NCBI GenBank assembly: GCA_031549285.1
Contig: JAVBPZ010000002.1
Span: forward strand, 69,345-133,344
Direction: 5' to 3'
Origin: JAAYCI01 sp031549285
Lineage (GTDB): Bacteria; Bacillota; Clostridia; Oscillospirales; Ruminococcaceae
DNA length: 64,000 nt
The notes beneath the pieces are model-generated. The model ran no database searches. It was given only the letters and a program-made list of their open reading frames with translations, and was not told the origin of the DNA. Of this stretch, positions 26,549 to 34,981 are shown piece after piece; within the stretch, counting starts at the first letter, position 1; every line of letters starts with the position of its first letter. The position numbers and the translations under genes were made by a program.

Positions 26549-27465
26549 AGTACAGTACATCGGGTACGCTCTATCAAGGCATCCGGACGGTAAACCTTCA
26601 CGTATTCTAAAATGGAATAGATCATCCGTAAAAAAGTAGCCTCATCCTCCAAATCATATCCCTGCTGCAGTATAGACTCAACAAATCTATGCAGTTTGCT
26701 GTGTTCGGAGCCGAGAATGCCTCCCCCAAACCCAAAAATAATTTCGGCCATTACCCACGAAAAGTACGTACAGCTGTTTATCGCCCCCTTCTTAAAGGGC
26801 AGTGGTGCCCCTGCCTCGTCCGTCAGCTTGGACAATATCCAACTTTCCACAACAGCAATAAACTGCACATATTCCTCTTGCTTTTCTATAGGCTCATCCG
26901 GTGGTCCAGCAACTATTGCGCGTGGGTCAACACATTTTAAAACTTCCTGCTTTTGCAGCGGATTTTGAAGGTTTGGGTTCATGTCTTTGCATATCATCCA
27001 CATCAGGACAGCCTTGGTTTTTGTCATTCTAAAGATAGACGTCTGTTCTCGCGGCAAATCGAAGTCACGCTTTAGTTCGGCCACCTCACTGTCTTTTAAT
27101 TCGCGCAGAAATATCATTTTTTCAGGAGAACGGCGAGCAACATACGCATCCCATAGGCCATCATCATCCTGCACATCCAACGCCTTAAACAGTGGCTTGA
27201 CACCCCACAGTAAATCAAATATTTTTTCAATTTCGATATTGGCAGACGCACCCTGTGCAAAGCATTTCACCCATTTATCCACTTGCCCATCGTTAAAAAA
27301 GAAAACCAACGGTTCGCAGTCTGGGATTTCAATCACGATATTCCCATCCGCTGAACTTTGAACAATCCATTTGTATTGGGAAGCGTGAGCCGCCACGGTG
27401 TGTAACAGCTCTCCTCTATCGCTTGATGGATTCAAAGTTCCCTTATAGAAAATAGAATACGACAT
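26545..27465 (-). CDS. Hypothetical protein inserted at the recG 3' end
   Basis: 306 residues, not recognised. It begins MSYSIFYKGTLNPSSD and is moderately acidic and soluble, with no signal peptide and no clear transmembrane helix. One stretch near residues 230-255 (CTYFSWVMAEIIFGFGGGILG) is hydrophobic. The start at 27465 is preferred over the ATG two codons earlier because GAGGG lies six bases before it. The gene is clearly more AT-rich (about 40 percent GC in its 3' lines) than its neighbours, and codon use differs. Its TAG overlaps the recG TAG tail to tail through CTAG. The flanking recG duplication marks it as acquired. Confidence 0.75.
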   Translation of the reverse strand: MSYSIFYKGTLNPSSDRGELLHTVAAHASQYKWIVQSSADGNIVIEIPDCEPLVFFFNDGQVDKWVKCFAQGASANIEIEKIFDLLWGVKPLFKALDVQDDDGLWDAYVARRSPEKMIFLRELKDSEVAELKRDFDLPREQTSIFRMTKTKAVLMWMICKDMNPNLQNPLQKQEVLKCVDPRAIVAGPPDEPIEKQEEYVQFIAVVESWILSKLTDEAGAPLPFKKGAINSCTYFSWVMAEIIFGFGGGILGSEHSKLHRFVESILQQGYDLEDEATFLRMIYSILEYVKVYRPDALIERTRCTVL

Positions 27466-27564
27466 GTCCATCCCTCATATTTATATTTTGCGGTGAAGTC
27501 GCCACATCAGCCCCTGGCCGCCGCGGTGGAGGCCATGTTCGCGCAGAGCACCGTAATGAACTAG
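26549..27564. mobile_element. Single-gene cassette at the recG 3' end
   Basis: 1016 bases between the recG stop and the end of a second recG 3' terminus. The segment holds one inverted AT-rich gene and no integrase or transposase. The layout (target 3' end restored, displaced diverged copy downstream) is like site-specific integration into a gene end. It would equally fit homologous exchange with a relative that already carried the gene. Confidence 0.65.
27496..27564 (+). repeat. Right copy of the duplicated recG 3' end (pseudogene fragment)
   Basis: 23 codons ending ...AMFAQSTVMN and TAG, with no start and no upstream recG sequence. Differences from the intact gene are mainly synonymous (CCA/CCG, CAT/CAC, GCG/GCA, CAG/CAA). 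This suggests the two copies come from two lineages, not from a fresh duplication. Confidence 0.85.
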
Positions 27565-27609
27565 CGGGGTATAGGTATACCACCCCTTCGGGCATTGGAA
27601 AACGAGACC

Positions 27610-28050
27610 CTATATCCCCAGGTGCAACAAAGGAAATGGCCGGCCCTGTTCATCCTGTTCCGACCGGCCTATCACGCAAAAACCCATGTGCCGGTAAAAA
27701 CCGGCACCTTGCTCATTCTGCTCGTTCACATCAACAAAGCGGACGCACAAAGTATCCATGGCATACCGTAATAGTTGTTTGCCGATGCCCTTTCCTCGAG
27801 CCCCGGCATCCACAAAAAGCATCTCCACTTTGTCAGCGGACACCCCTATAAACCCTTGCAAAACATTCCTATCATCGCGGTATCCATATAAATGTTCTAC
27901 CTCCACAAGGCCCGTACACACCTCCGGCCTGATGGAGGCCACATCGTCGCCGGAAAGGAATGTATGGGTAGCACCCACCGCGGACGTCCATATATCCAGC
28001 AAGCGTGCTACCGTGCTCCCATCCCGATCCAATTGACTTACTTTTCCCAT
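27610..28050 (-). CDS. GNAT-family N-acetyltransferase, YjaB-like
   Basis: 146 residues. Acetyl-CoA-dependent acetyltransferase fold. The pattern IWTSAVGATHTFLSGDD, VDAGARGKGIGKQLL (acetyl-CoA loop), VDVNEQNEQGAGFYRHMGF and GRSEQDEQGRPFPLLHL closely follows E. coli YjaB, a reported lysine acetyltransferase; the substrate here is unknown. AGGAG stands eight bases before the ATG. It lies downstream of the fumarase genes on the same strand with a 152-base gap. Confidence 0.88.
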   Translation of the reverse strand: MGKVSQLDRDGSTVARLLDIWTSAVGATHTFLSGDDVASIRPEVCTGLVEVEHLYGYRDDRNVLQGFIGVSADKVEMLFVDAGARGKGIGKQLLRYAMDTLCVRFVDVNEQNEQGAGFYRHMGFCVIGRSEQDEQGRPFPLLHLGI

Positions 28051-28202
28051 AAATCAAGCTCCTGTTTACATGCTGGGTAAGCGATGATTGAATGGCGGTT
28101 ACCCAGACGCCAATGGGCACCTATTCGCCGCCAAACGCCTGCGCTTCATCATGTTTTTTTGCCGGCCGTTGCCGGCTGCCACCTTTCACCCGTGGCCAAC
28201 CG

Positions 28203-28769
28203 CTACCCTTCCCCCGCCAAAAACGCCGCCGGGCCCTCGGTGTACAAATCGCCCCCCACCGTGTCGGCCAGCACCGTCAGCGGCAGGTCCCGCACCACCA
28301 GCCGGCGCACCGCTTCACTGGCCAGGTCCTCCCAGGCAATTACCTGGCAGCTGACCACGCACCCCGCCGCCAGCGCGCCCGCGCCGCCCACAAACCCAAA
28401 ATACACCCCGCCGGCTTCCCGCATTGCTTGCAGTACTTCGGGGCTGCGCGCCCCTTTGCCTATCATTCCCGCCAGCCCCCGCTGCAACAGCAGCGGGGTA
28501 TATTTGTCCATGCGCCCCGCCGTGGTGGGCCCAATGGACCCCACCACTTGGCCAGGCCGGGCCGGTGTGGGCCCCGCATAATAGATACAGCTGCCCGCCA
28601 GCGGAAACGGCAGGGGTTCCCCTTCCGCCAGCAGCCGGGCCATGCGGCGGTGGGCCGCGTCCCGCGCGGTGTATATTTCCCCGGACAGTAAAACCCGCTG
28701 GCCTGCACGCAGCCCTGCCAGCACCGCCACGTCCAGCGGCGTGGTTATCTTCCTTGTTTCTTGCTCCAT
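28203..28769 (-). CDS. fumB: Class I fumarate hydratase, beta subunit
   Basis: 188 residues. The C-terminal half of an iron-sulfur hydro-lyase that interconverts fumarate and malate; tartrate dehydratase beta is the alternative. Features: TPLDVAVLAGLRAGQRVLLSG, YYAGPTP, GSIGPTTAGRMDKYTP and GKGARSPEVLQAM. In two-subunit enzymes this chain completes the active site. AAGGA precedes the ATG. It is downstream of the alpha subunit on the same strand with an unusually long spacer of 167 bases. The symbol here means the beta subunit, not the E. coli isozyme. Confidence 0.9.
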   Translation of the reverse strand: MEQETRKITTPLDVAVLAGLRAGQRVLLSGEIYTARDAAHRRMARLLAEGEPLPFPLAGSCIYYAGPTPARPGQVVGSIGPTTAGRMDKYTPLLLQRGLAGMIGKGARSPEVLQAMREAGGVYFGFVGGAGALAAGCVVSCQVIAWEDLASEAVRRLVVRDLPLTVLADTVGGDLYTEGPAAFLAGEG

Positions 28770-28936
28770 ACGGCTTTCCTTCCCGAATACCCATTATACG
28801 CGGATAAAATCTCGCTCTGTCTACACTGTTCCTACACCAGCCGTTACAATCTGTCCGTACCGCCACCGGGCGCCTATCCTGTTGTTTTTCGCACTTGTGC
28901 CCGGCGAATGCCGCCCATCCCAAGGTTTCACTACCG

Positions 28937-29779
28937 TCACAGCACCCCGCTGGCCCGGCGCGTCACGTGGCAGGAAATATTCACCGCCACCGGCAGCCCC
29001 GCAATATGCGTCGGCATTTTTTCCACCGCCACCGCCAGCGCCGTGGTGCGCCCGCCATACCCCGCCGGGCCAATGCCCAGCTGGTTTATTTTTTCCAGCA
29101 GCTCCTCTTCCATCTGCGCATAGTATTCTTCACCATTTGGCACATCCAGCGGCCGCAGCAGCGCCCGTTTTGCCAGCAGCGCCGCCTTGTCAAAGCTACC
29201 GCCGATGCCCACCCCCACCACAATCGGCGGGCAGGGGTTTGACCCCGCTTTGCGCACCGTTTCCAGCACGAATGCCACCACCCCGTCTCGCCCGTCCGCC
29301 GGGGTCAGCATCGCAATACGGCTCATATTCTCGCTGCCAAAGCCCTTTGGCGCCACCGTAATCTTTACCTCCGCGCCCGGCACCACATCATAGGTAACTG
29401 CCGCCGGGGTGTTGTCCCCGGTGTTGTTTCGCTGCAGTGGGTCGGCCACCACGCTTTTGCGCAGGTACCCTTCCGCATAGCCCTGCCGCACACCGGCGTC
29501 AATGGCTTCTGCCAGCGCGCCGCCGGTTATGTGTACCTCCTGCCCCAGCTGCACAAAGACACAGGCCATACCGGTATCCTGGCACACCGGCAGCGCCTGC
29601 TGCCGCGCAACCACCAGGTTATCCGCTATGTCCGCCAGCACCCCCTGCGCCGGGGGCCAGCTTTCCCCCGCACACGCTGTTTGCAGCGCCGCCTCCACAT
29701 CCGGGGGCACCGCGCGGTTCGCCTGCACACACAGTTTTGCCACCAGGTCGGTTATTTCCCTTGCTTCTATCTCTCGCAT
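28937..29779 (-). CDS. fumA: Class I fumarate hydratase, alpha subunit (4Fe-4S)
   Basis: 280 residues. It carries the oxygen-sensitive 4Fe-4S cluster. The three expected Cys ligands are in VCQDTGMAC, NPCPPIVVGVGIGG and NISCHVTRR. Other family blocks are LRKSVVADPLQRNNTGDNTP and APKGFGSENMSRIAML. The ATG at 29779 has AGGAGG eight bases upstream; the longer frame does not align to the family. Fumarate is also a product of PurB in this window. L(+)-tartrate dehydratase cannot be excluded. Confidence 0.91.
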   Translation of the reverse strand: MREIEAREITDLVAKLCVQANRAVPPDVEAALQTACAGESWPPAQGVLADIADNLVVARQQALPVCQDTGMACVFVQLGQEVHITGGALAEAIDAGVRQGYAEGYLRKSVVADPLQRNNTGDNTPAAVTYDVVPGAEVKITVAPKGFGSENMSRIAMLTPADGRDGVVAFVLETVRKAGSNPCPPIVVGVGIGGSFDKAALLAKRALLRPLDVPNGEEYYAQMEEELLEKINQLGIGPAGYGGRTTALAVAVEKMPTHIAGLPVAVNISCHVTRRASGVL

Positions 29780-30047
29780 GTTTACCGTCCTCCTGCCAAA
29801 ACTATACCAAAATCTCGCCGATCCCGCCATCTAATATTTTGTAATAAACTATATATATTATACTTAAAGTACTATTTGCATCCTCATTTGCGTAATTTTT
29901 GAAAAATTTTTCCGGATACCATGTACGGAACCGGAATAATCATGTATAATAATATTCGCTGCGGCGCTCGCTCTCGCACGCCGCAATCACGCGTTATGAT
30001 CCGCCGGGGTACACCCGCGGGACAGATATATTGGAGGAAGCAAAGCC

Positions 30048-31208
30048 ATGTCAAGAACTGTTAGAGTCATTGCCATTTGTGTAGTGATGGTGCTGCTGGC
30101 CGGCGCCGTTACCGGTGTCGCTTTTTTAAGCGCGAACTATAAAGCCCCCCCGGCCAAAACCGGCCTTATGGTGGAAGGCAAACTGATGGAAGACCCCGGC
30201 GTCATGGTCACCGTGGGCGAGTATGAGATCCCGTTTGACTATTACCGCTACTACTACCTTACCTATAAAGACACCTATGACATGTACTATGGCGACACCA
30301 CCTGGGATACCGACTTCGATCATTCCAAGGCAAACATGCTGAAGGAAATGACCGAGAGCGCCATCCAGCGCGCCTATGCGCTGCAGATTCTGGCGCAGGA
30401 GGAAAACATTACCCTGACCGACGAAGAACTGGCCAGCATCGAGGATGAAATCACCGCGCAGAAAGAGGTTTTCGGCGATGATTTCGACGACCGCCTGCGG
30501 CAGATGCACTACACCAGCGAAGACATGTACCGCGATATTGCCCAGCAGCAGATGCTGCAGAAAAAGGCCCAAACAGAATACACCGAGCGCCTTACCGCTG
30601 AAATGGGCGATGATATTATTGCGGACGCGCAGGACGGGTATGCCACCGCAAAACACATCCTCATCGGGCCCATTGAGCAGCCGGTGAACGAAGATTTGTC
30701 CGCGGCAGATACCGGGGAAGATACCTCTGTCTCTGTCCCCGCCGACGGCGAAGAAGCAGACCCCGACGCTGAAGTGGAAGACCCCGCCATGGCGGCCGCC
30801 TATGCCCGCGCCGAGGAACTGCTGGCCGAGATTCGCTCCAGCAGCGACCCTGCCGCCACCTTCGATGAACTGATGAACGAGTACAGCGAAGACCCAGGCC
30901 TGGCCACCAGCCCGGACGGCTATACCTTTGGCCCCGGCGAAATGGTGGACGAGTTCTATGACGGCACCATGGCGCTGGAGGTTGGCGAAATCTCCGATCC
31001 CATCAAATCCTCTTACGGGTACCACATCATTATGCGCGTCCCGCTGGACGAGGAATATGTGGACGAATACTTTGAAACCAACCGTGACAGCATCATCTCC
31101 TCCGCGGTGTACGAAAAGTTCCAGGAGCGGCTGGAGAAAATTACCGCAAACCTGCCGGCTACCCCGGGCGAATATTACAGCTATGTTTCGCCCACCGCCA
31201 TCGTGTAA
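30048..31208 (+). CDS. Exported parvulin-type peptidyl-prolyl isomerase (PrsA/SurA-like)
   Basis: 386 residues. A single N-terminal membrane segment (about 7-29, no lipobox Cys) is followed by a SurA-N-like helical region (about 60-185) and a rotamase domain. The rotamase starts at AKHILI (about 204) and ends GYHIIMRV. It is split by an acidic insert of about 40 residues (about 212-250, rich in Glu, Asp and Ala) directly after its first strand. Likely an extracytoplasmic folding factor for secreted proteins. TGGAGG precedes the ATG. Two terminators follow. Monocistronic. Confidence 0.85.
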   Translation: MSRTVRVIAICVVMVLLAGAVTGVAFLSANYKAPPAKTGLMVEGKLMEDPGVMVTVGEYEIPFDYYRYYYLTYKDTYDMYYGDTTWDTDFDHSKANMLKEMTESAIQRAYALQILAQEENITLTDEELASIEDEITAQKEVFGDDFDDRLRQMHYTSEDMYRDIAQQQMLQKKAQTEYTERLTAEMGDDIIADAQDGYATAKHILIGPIEQPVNEDLSAADTGEDTSVSVPADGEEADPDAEVEDPAMAAAYARAEELLAEIRSSSDPAATFDELMNEYSEDPGLATSPDGYTFGPGEMVDEFYDGTMALEVGEISDPIKSSYGYHIIMRVPLDEEYVDEYFETNRDSIISSAVYEKFQERLEKITANLPATPGEYYSYVSPTAIV

Positions 31209-31236
31209 CATTCCAGCACTGCATATCGTCTGTCTC

Positions 31237-31273
31237 ATCCGGTTGGCCGCCCCGCGGCCAGCCGGATTTTTGT
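31237..31273 (+). terminator. Intrinsic terminator after the parvulin gene
   Basis: ATCCGGTTGGCCGC pairs with GCGGCCAGCCGGAT around CCC, followed by TTTTTG. Confidence 0.88.
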
Positions 31274-31355
31274 TTGCATACAAGGTTACCCCCATAGAAG
31301 TAACAAAATTCCCTTTCCAGAACGCCCAGAACACATCACATTCGCAACCCCCACA

Positions 31356-31395
31356 AAATAAGGAAGGCGCCTGCTTCCCGGCGCCTTCCTTATTT
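31356..31395. terminator. Bidirectional intrinsic terminator
   Basis: AAATAAGGAAGGCGCC pairs with GGCGCCTTCCTTATTT. It lies between the convergent parvulin and SulP genes and can serve both. Confidence 0.85.
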
Positions 31396-31586
31396 AACTA
31401 TATAGTCAACTAATTTGAAAAGAATCCTAAAACACAGATGTTGACTATGAAGAACAAAATCATAAACCCGCACACGGCGCGGGTTTACACGGTCATATTG
31501 GCCGTGTGTTTCAAAACGAACAGAATTATTTTGAAACAATTCCACTATATGCCGTTGCCCACACAGGCCCCCCACCGTCCCAGGCG

Positions 31587-33320
31587 CTACCCCCGCGCTC
31601 GCGGGCTCGGCAGAATATCCAGGTTCCCGGCCCGCTCCATATATTCTTTCAGCGTGGCGTATATGTTTTGCTTGCCTATCGCCTCCGCCAAACCACTTTT
31701 TTCCAGCACCGCCAGCACCTCCTCCGGCACAAACACCAGTACCAGACGCCGGCCCCCTGCCTGTTGCTCTTTCACCATGCCTTTCAGCATCTCACACCCG
31801 CTGTAGTCCATGCTGACCACCGCGGAAAAATCCAGCGCCAGCTCCCGCACGCCTGGCTGTGCGCACAGCGCCCGCACCTCCGCCGCAAAAATACCGGCAT
31901 TGGCATAATACAGCGACGCACCAAACCGGTACACCACCACGCCCTCCAGCGCTGTTCCGCCCTCTGCTGCCGGGCGCCAGCTTTCCCCATTTGCCCCGGC
32001 CACCAGCACCCTGTCGCGCGGGTACGCGCTTTTCTTCACATGCTGCAGCAGGGACAGAATCATCGCCAATAATATCCCCTGTGCCGCCCCCAGCAGCACT
32101 ACCGCCGCCGCAGTAACCACCGCCACCGCAAATTCCCCGCCGCTGAACGCATACACCTTTTTCATGGTCTTTATGTCCACCAACCCCAGCGAGGCCGACA
32201 GCACCACCGCTGCCAGCGTCGCTGTGGGAATATACTGCAGCGGCCAGGTAAAAAACAGCAGCACCAACAGCACCACCCCGGCCGCCGTCAGGTTGGCCAC
32301 CTGGGTTTTGGCGCCGGCCTCGTCGGCAATCTCGGTCTTGGTGGGGCTGCCGTTTGCCACAAACGCCCCGCTGAACGCCGCGGCCACATTGGCCGCGCCC
32401 AGTCCTAAAATATCCCGGTTTGCGTGTAGTTCTTCCCCATACCGGTCCGCATACACCTCGGCGGTGGCCGCGCTTTGGGTAATTATCACCACCACAATAG
32501 CAATGCACGGGCCCAGCATATCCAGCACCGCCTGCAGCTGAAAGGTCGGCACCGTAAACGGTGGCAGTCCGCCCTGCACCGCGCCCACCATGGAAAAGCT
32601 GCCCGCCGGCGCCCATACGCCCGCCACCACCCCGCCGGCAATAGCCACCAGCCCAAACGGAACCCGGCGTAACACCGGCCAGCGTCCATACAACAGCCGG
32701 GGCACAAAAACCACCACAAATGTACACAACGAAATAGCAACGGCCGCGGGGTTGCTTTGCCCCACATGCTGCACAAACCCCACTATTTTTTGTATGCTGG
32801 AACCAGACACATCCGGCTGGCCAAACAAATCACCCAACTGTGAAATAGCCACCTGTATCCCGATTCCTGTCAGAAACCCGGTCAGCACCGTGCGGGACAA
32901 AAAATTCGCCACAAAACCCAGCTTGAACACACGGCATACCAGCAGCACCACACCCACCATCAGACTCAGCAGCGCGGCATAGCCGCCGTACTGGCTGCTG
33001 CCTGCCGCCGCAAAAGACAACACCGCCGCCGCCAGTATAGCCGCCGAGGCGGAGTCTGCCCCCACCACCAAATGCCGCGACGCACCAAACACCGCGAACG
33101 CCACCGCCGGCAGCAGCAAAATATACAGGCCGGCGGTTATAGGCATGCCCGCAATTTTTGTATACCCCATATCAATAGGAATGGCCGCCGCGGCCAGGGT
33201 AACGCCCGCCAGCACATCCCGCCACAGCCCCGCGCGCCGGTACGGGAAGATACCCGCAAACACCGGGGACAGCTTTTTTTGCGCACCTGCCTGTTGCGTT
33301 TTTACGTCGCCATTCTTCAT
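31587..33320 (-). CDS. SulP/SLC26-family anion transporter with STAS domain
   Basis: 577 residues. About 11-12 hydrophobic segments span residues 30-430. The first carries the SulP pattern LAGVTLAAAAIPIDMGYTKIAG. A C-terminal STAS domain follows (about 455-560, LALDFSAVVSMDYSGCEML). Members move sulfate, bicarbonate or dicarboxylates; the substrate cannot be told here. GGGAGG precedes the ATG. Upstream at about 33375-33398 is an inverted pair of GTATAC elements that may hold the promoter or an operator. Confidence 0.9.
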   Translation of the reverse strand: MKNGDVKTQQAGAQKKLSPVFAGIFPYRRAGLWRDVLAGVTLAAAAIPIDMGYTKIAGMPITAGLYILLLPAVAFAVFGASRHLVVGADSASAAILAAAVLSFAAAGSSQYGGYAALLSLMVGVVLLVCRVFKLGFVANFLSRTVLTGFLTGIGIQVAISQLGDLFGQPDVSGSSIQKIVGFVQHVGQSNPAAVAISLCTFVVVFVPRLLYGRWPVLRRVPFGLVAIAGGVVAGVWAPAGSFSMVGAVQGGLPPFTVPTFQLQAVLDMLGPCIAIVVVIITQSAATAEVYADRYGEELHANRDILGLGAANVAAAFSGAFVANGSPTKTEIADEAGAKTQVANLTAAGVVLLVLLFFTWPLQYIPTATLAAVVLSASLGLVDIKTMKKVYAFSGGEFAVAVVTAAAVVLLGAAQGILLAMILSLLQHVKKSAYPRDRVLVAGANGESWRPAAEGGTALEGVVVYRFGASLYYANAGIFAAEVRALCAQPGVRELALDFSAVVSMDYSGCEMLKGMVKEQQAGGRRLVLVFVPEEVLAVLEKSGLAEAIGKQNIYATLKEYMERAGNLDILPSPRARG

Positions 33321-33555
33321 GCTTGCCTCCCTTTATACGCCGCCGCGTGATAGGATATTCTGGCGCTGAAAGATAGTATACTATGAAAAGTATACCATTC
33401 CCATACCCCAAAGTACACGCCCCCTCCCTGTGCCGTTTTTGCCTGCCTGCTGGACATCCGGCCATAATTATGCCATATTTAAAACAGGCGCTGCCTATGT
33501 TGGCGGGCGCCTGTCATACGCGTTAACACACCACCAAAAGAAAGCGAGGCTGCCT

Positions 33556-34248
33556 ATGCAACGGTCGGTTTTTCTGTTCGATATTGACGACACCTGCTAC
33601 AACGGGTTCTCTCAGGGCGACCTGATGAAGGCCGAGGTCGCCGCCGGTTTTTACTCCCAGCAAGAGCTGGCGGGAATCATTGCGGATATCAAGGAAAAAT
33701 ACCACGAGAAAGAACCGTATGAACAACTGGCAGAGGCCTATGTGCACGACATGGCCACACTGTTGGCCGGCAAAAATCGGCAGGCGCTGTACCGGCACGC
33801 CCGGGACTTCTTTGGCGCCCATCAGGACAAATTAAATGATTTTCTGCCCGCGCTGCTTACCACGTACAGCGCCACGCATGACAGCTATTTCATCTCCTGC
33901 GGGTTGGATTATTCCGTCCAGGCCATTGCCGACCTGATGCAGCTTACCGGCTATGTTGCCACCACCCTGAAAACAATCGACGGTGTTTACCAAAACGAGA
34001 TTACCATCGATTTATCCAAAGCCTCTGACAAAGCCACCCAGGCCAAGACCATCATGGAAAGGTACCCCCTGGCCGGCTCAGTCGCGTTTGGGGACTCCAT
34101 CGCCGACGCCGGCATGATGCGTCACACGCAGTATGGCGTGTGCGTGGCGCCAAAGCCGGACCTGGCCGCCGCCGCACAGCAAAACGGCTGGCAGGTTGTA
34201 CCGCAGCGCACCGCCGTGGTTCCTGCCGTGAAAGCTCTGTTGGGGTAA
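33556..34248 (+). CDS. HAD-superfamily phosphatase, phosphoserine phosphatase-like
   Basis: 230 residues. All four HAD motifs are visible: DIDDT near residue 9 (nucleophile Asp and acid/base Asp), SCG (motif II Ser), the Lys of DKATQAK and GDSIAD (motif IV). The helical cap between motifs I and II is of the type seen in phosphoserine phosphatase and related class IB enzymes. Substrate unknown. The start at 33556 has only a modest GAGG six bases upstream; the open frame before it crosses a hairpin (ACAGGCGC...GCGCCTGT, about 33484-33514) and is not conserved. Confidence 0.82.
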   Translation: MQRSVFLFDIDDTCYNGFSQGDLMKAEVAAGFYSQQELAGIIADIKEKYHEKEPYEQLAEAYVHDMATLLAGKNRQALYRHARDFFGAHQDKLNDFLPALLTTYSATHDSYFISCGLDYSVQAIADLMQLTGYVATTLKTIDGVYQNEITIDLSKASDKATQAKTIMERYPLAGSVAFGDSIADAGMMRHTQYGVCVAPKPDLAAAAQQNGWQVVPQRTAVVPAVKALLG

Positions 34249-34403
34249 ACGGTTTGGGGCTTTTCGCAAAACGGGAAGCGCCTGATTTTTCCGGTTCCGG
34301 GCGGCGCCGCAGCGCTCGGAACGCTTTTGCCATTGCCTAGCCACCGCCTGGCAAAAATTCCTTTCCCCGCCCACTTTTCCCTGGCCGCAATGCTGCTTTT
34401 CAT

Positions 34404-34428
34404 GCCGCACGAAAAGTGCGGCACTTTT
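34404..34428 (+). terminator. Possible terminator after the HAD gene
   Basis: GCCGCAC (34404-34410) pairs with GTGCGGC (34416-34422), followed by ACTTTTG. The T run is short. The rest of 34249-34463 holds no gene I can see. Confidence 0.45.
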
Positions 34429-34463
34429 GCGTCTTCCCTTCCCAAACTTTCCCGGCTTTTCCC

Positions 34464-34493
34464 TTGACAACGCCCTTCCCCAGTTGATATAAT
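34464..34493 (+). promoter_or_regulatory. Promoter of tRNA-Lys
   Basis: TTGACA (34464-34469), 18-base spacer, TATAAT (34488-34493), 20 bases before the tRNA. Confidence 0.85.
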
Positions 34494-34512
34494 TATTAAG
34501 CTCGTGGAAAAT

Positions 34513-34588
34513 GACCCGCTAGCTCAGTTGGCAGAGCAATTGCCTTTTAAGCAATGGGTCCGGCGTTCGAATCGCCGGCGGGTCACCA
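34513..34588 (+). tRNA. tRNA-Lys (anticodon TTT)
   Basis: 76 nucleotides with encoded CCA. Acceptor GACCCGC pairs with GCGGGTC. The D arm contains AGCTCAGTTGGCAGAGC. The anticodon stem ATTGC/GCAAT encloses CTTTTAA, with TTT at 34546-34548. The T arm is CGGCG-TTCGAAT-CGCCG. All cloverleaf elements are normal. Confidence 0.97.
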
Positions 34589-34590
34589 AT

Positions 34591-34630
34591 AATATCGCTA
34601 TGCAGTGTAATTATTGCATGGCGATATTTT
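34591..34630 (+). terminator. Terminator of tRNA-Lys
   Basis: AATATCGCTATGCA pairs with TGCATGGCGATATT (one bulge or mismatch), then TTTA. Confidence 0.75.
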
Positions 34631-34634
34631 ATGT

Positions 34635-34981
34635 TTTGGCTCATAATTACTCAAAACACCCCCAAAATCTGGTGAATTGATAACAAATTGATGACGCGAA
34701 GAATACCCAGCACACAGCCCCAACCGCATGTGCCGCCACACCATTTTCGGTGCTGCACGGCTTCCGTCGTAATATCCAGCACCGTTGCCACCTCGGCATC
34801 GTGCTGGTTTTTCAGGTGCATTATATTGATAAAAATGGACAATTAACACTATTCAAACTCTTTTTTGGTAAATTTTTTGTTTTTTTAACTCTATTTTTTC
34901 TGCCCCTTTCTTTTTTTTCACCAGATGCTATACTGTAGGTACTCGATGTCTATTATGTCACGTTGCTGCGAGGTACTGCCC
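34635..34981. other. AT-rich stretch between tRNA-Lys and the Lar-like gene
   Basis: About 350 bases of clearly lower GC than the surroundings. No gene is supported. On the minus strand a 63-codon frame (34651-34842) contains a Cys/Gly-rich block (KWCGGTCGWGCVLG) but lacks a good RBS. At 34926-34934 TGC-TATACT is an extended -10 element that probably starts the Lar-like gene. The position just downstream of a tRNA could reflect an old integration, which I cannot confirm. Confidence 0.4.

Noticed and set aside
33375..33398. Inverted GTATAC pair upstream of the SulP gene as a regulator operator
   Set aside because: The elements also look like -10 boxes on both strands and no -35 boxes fit well; too little to call.
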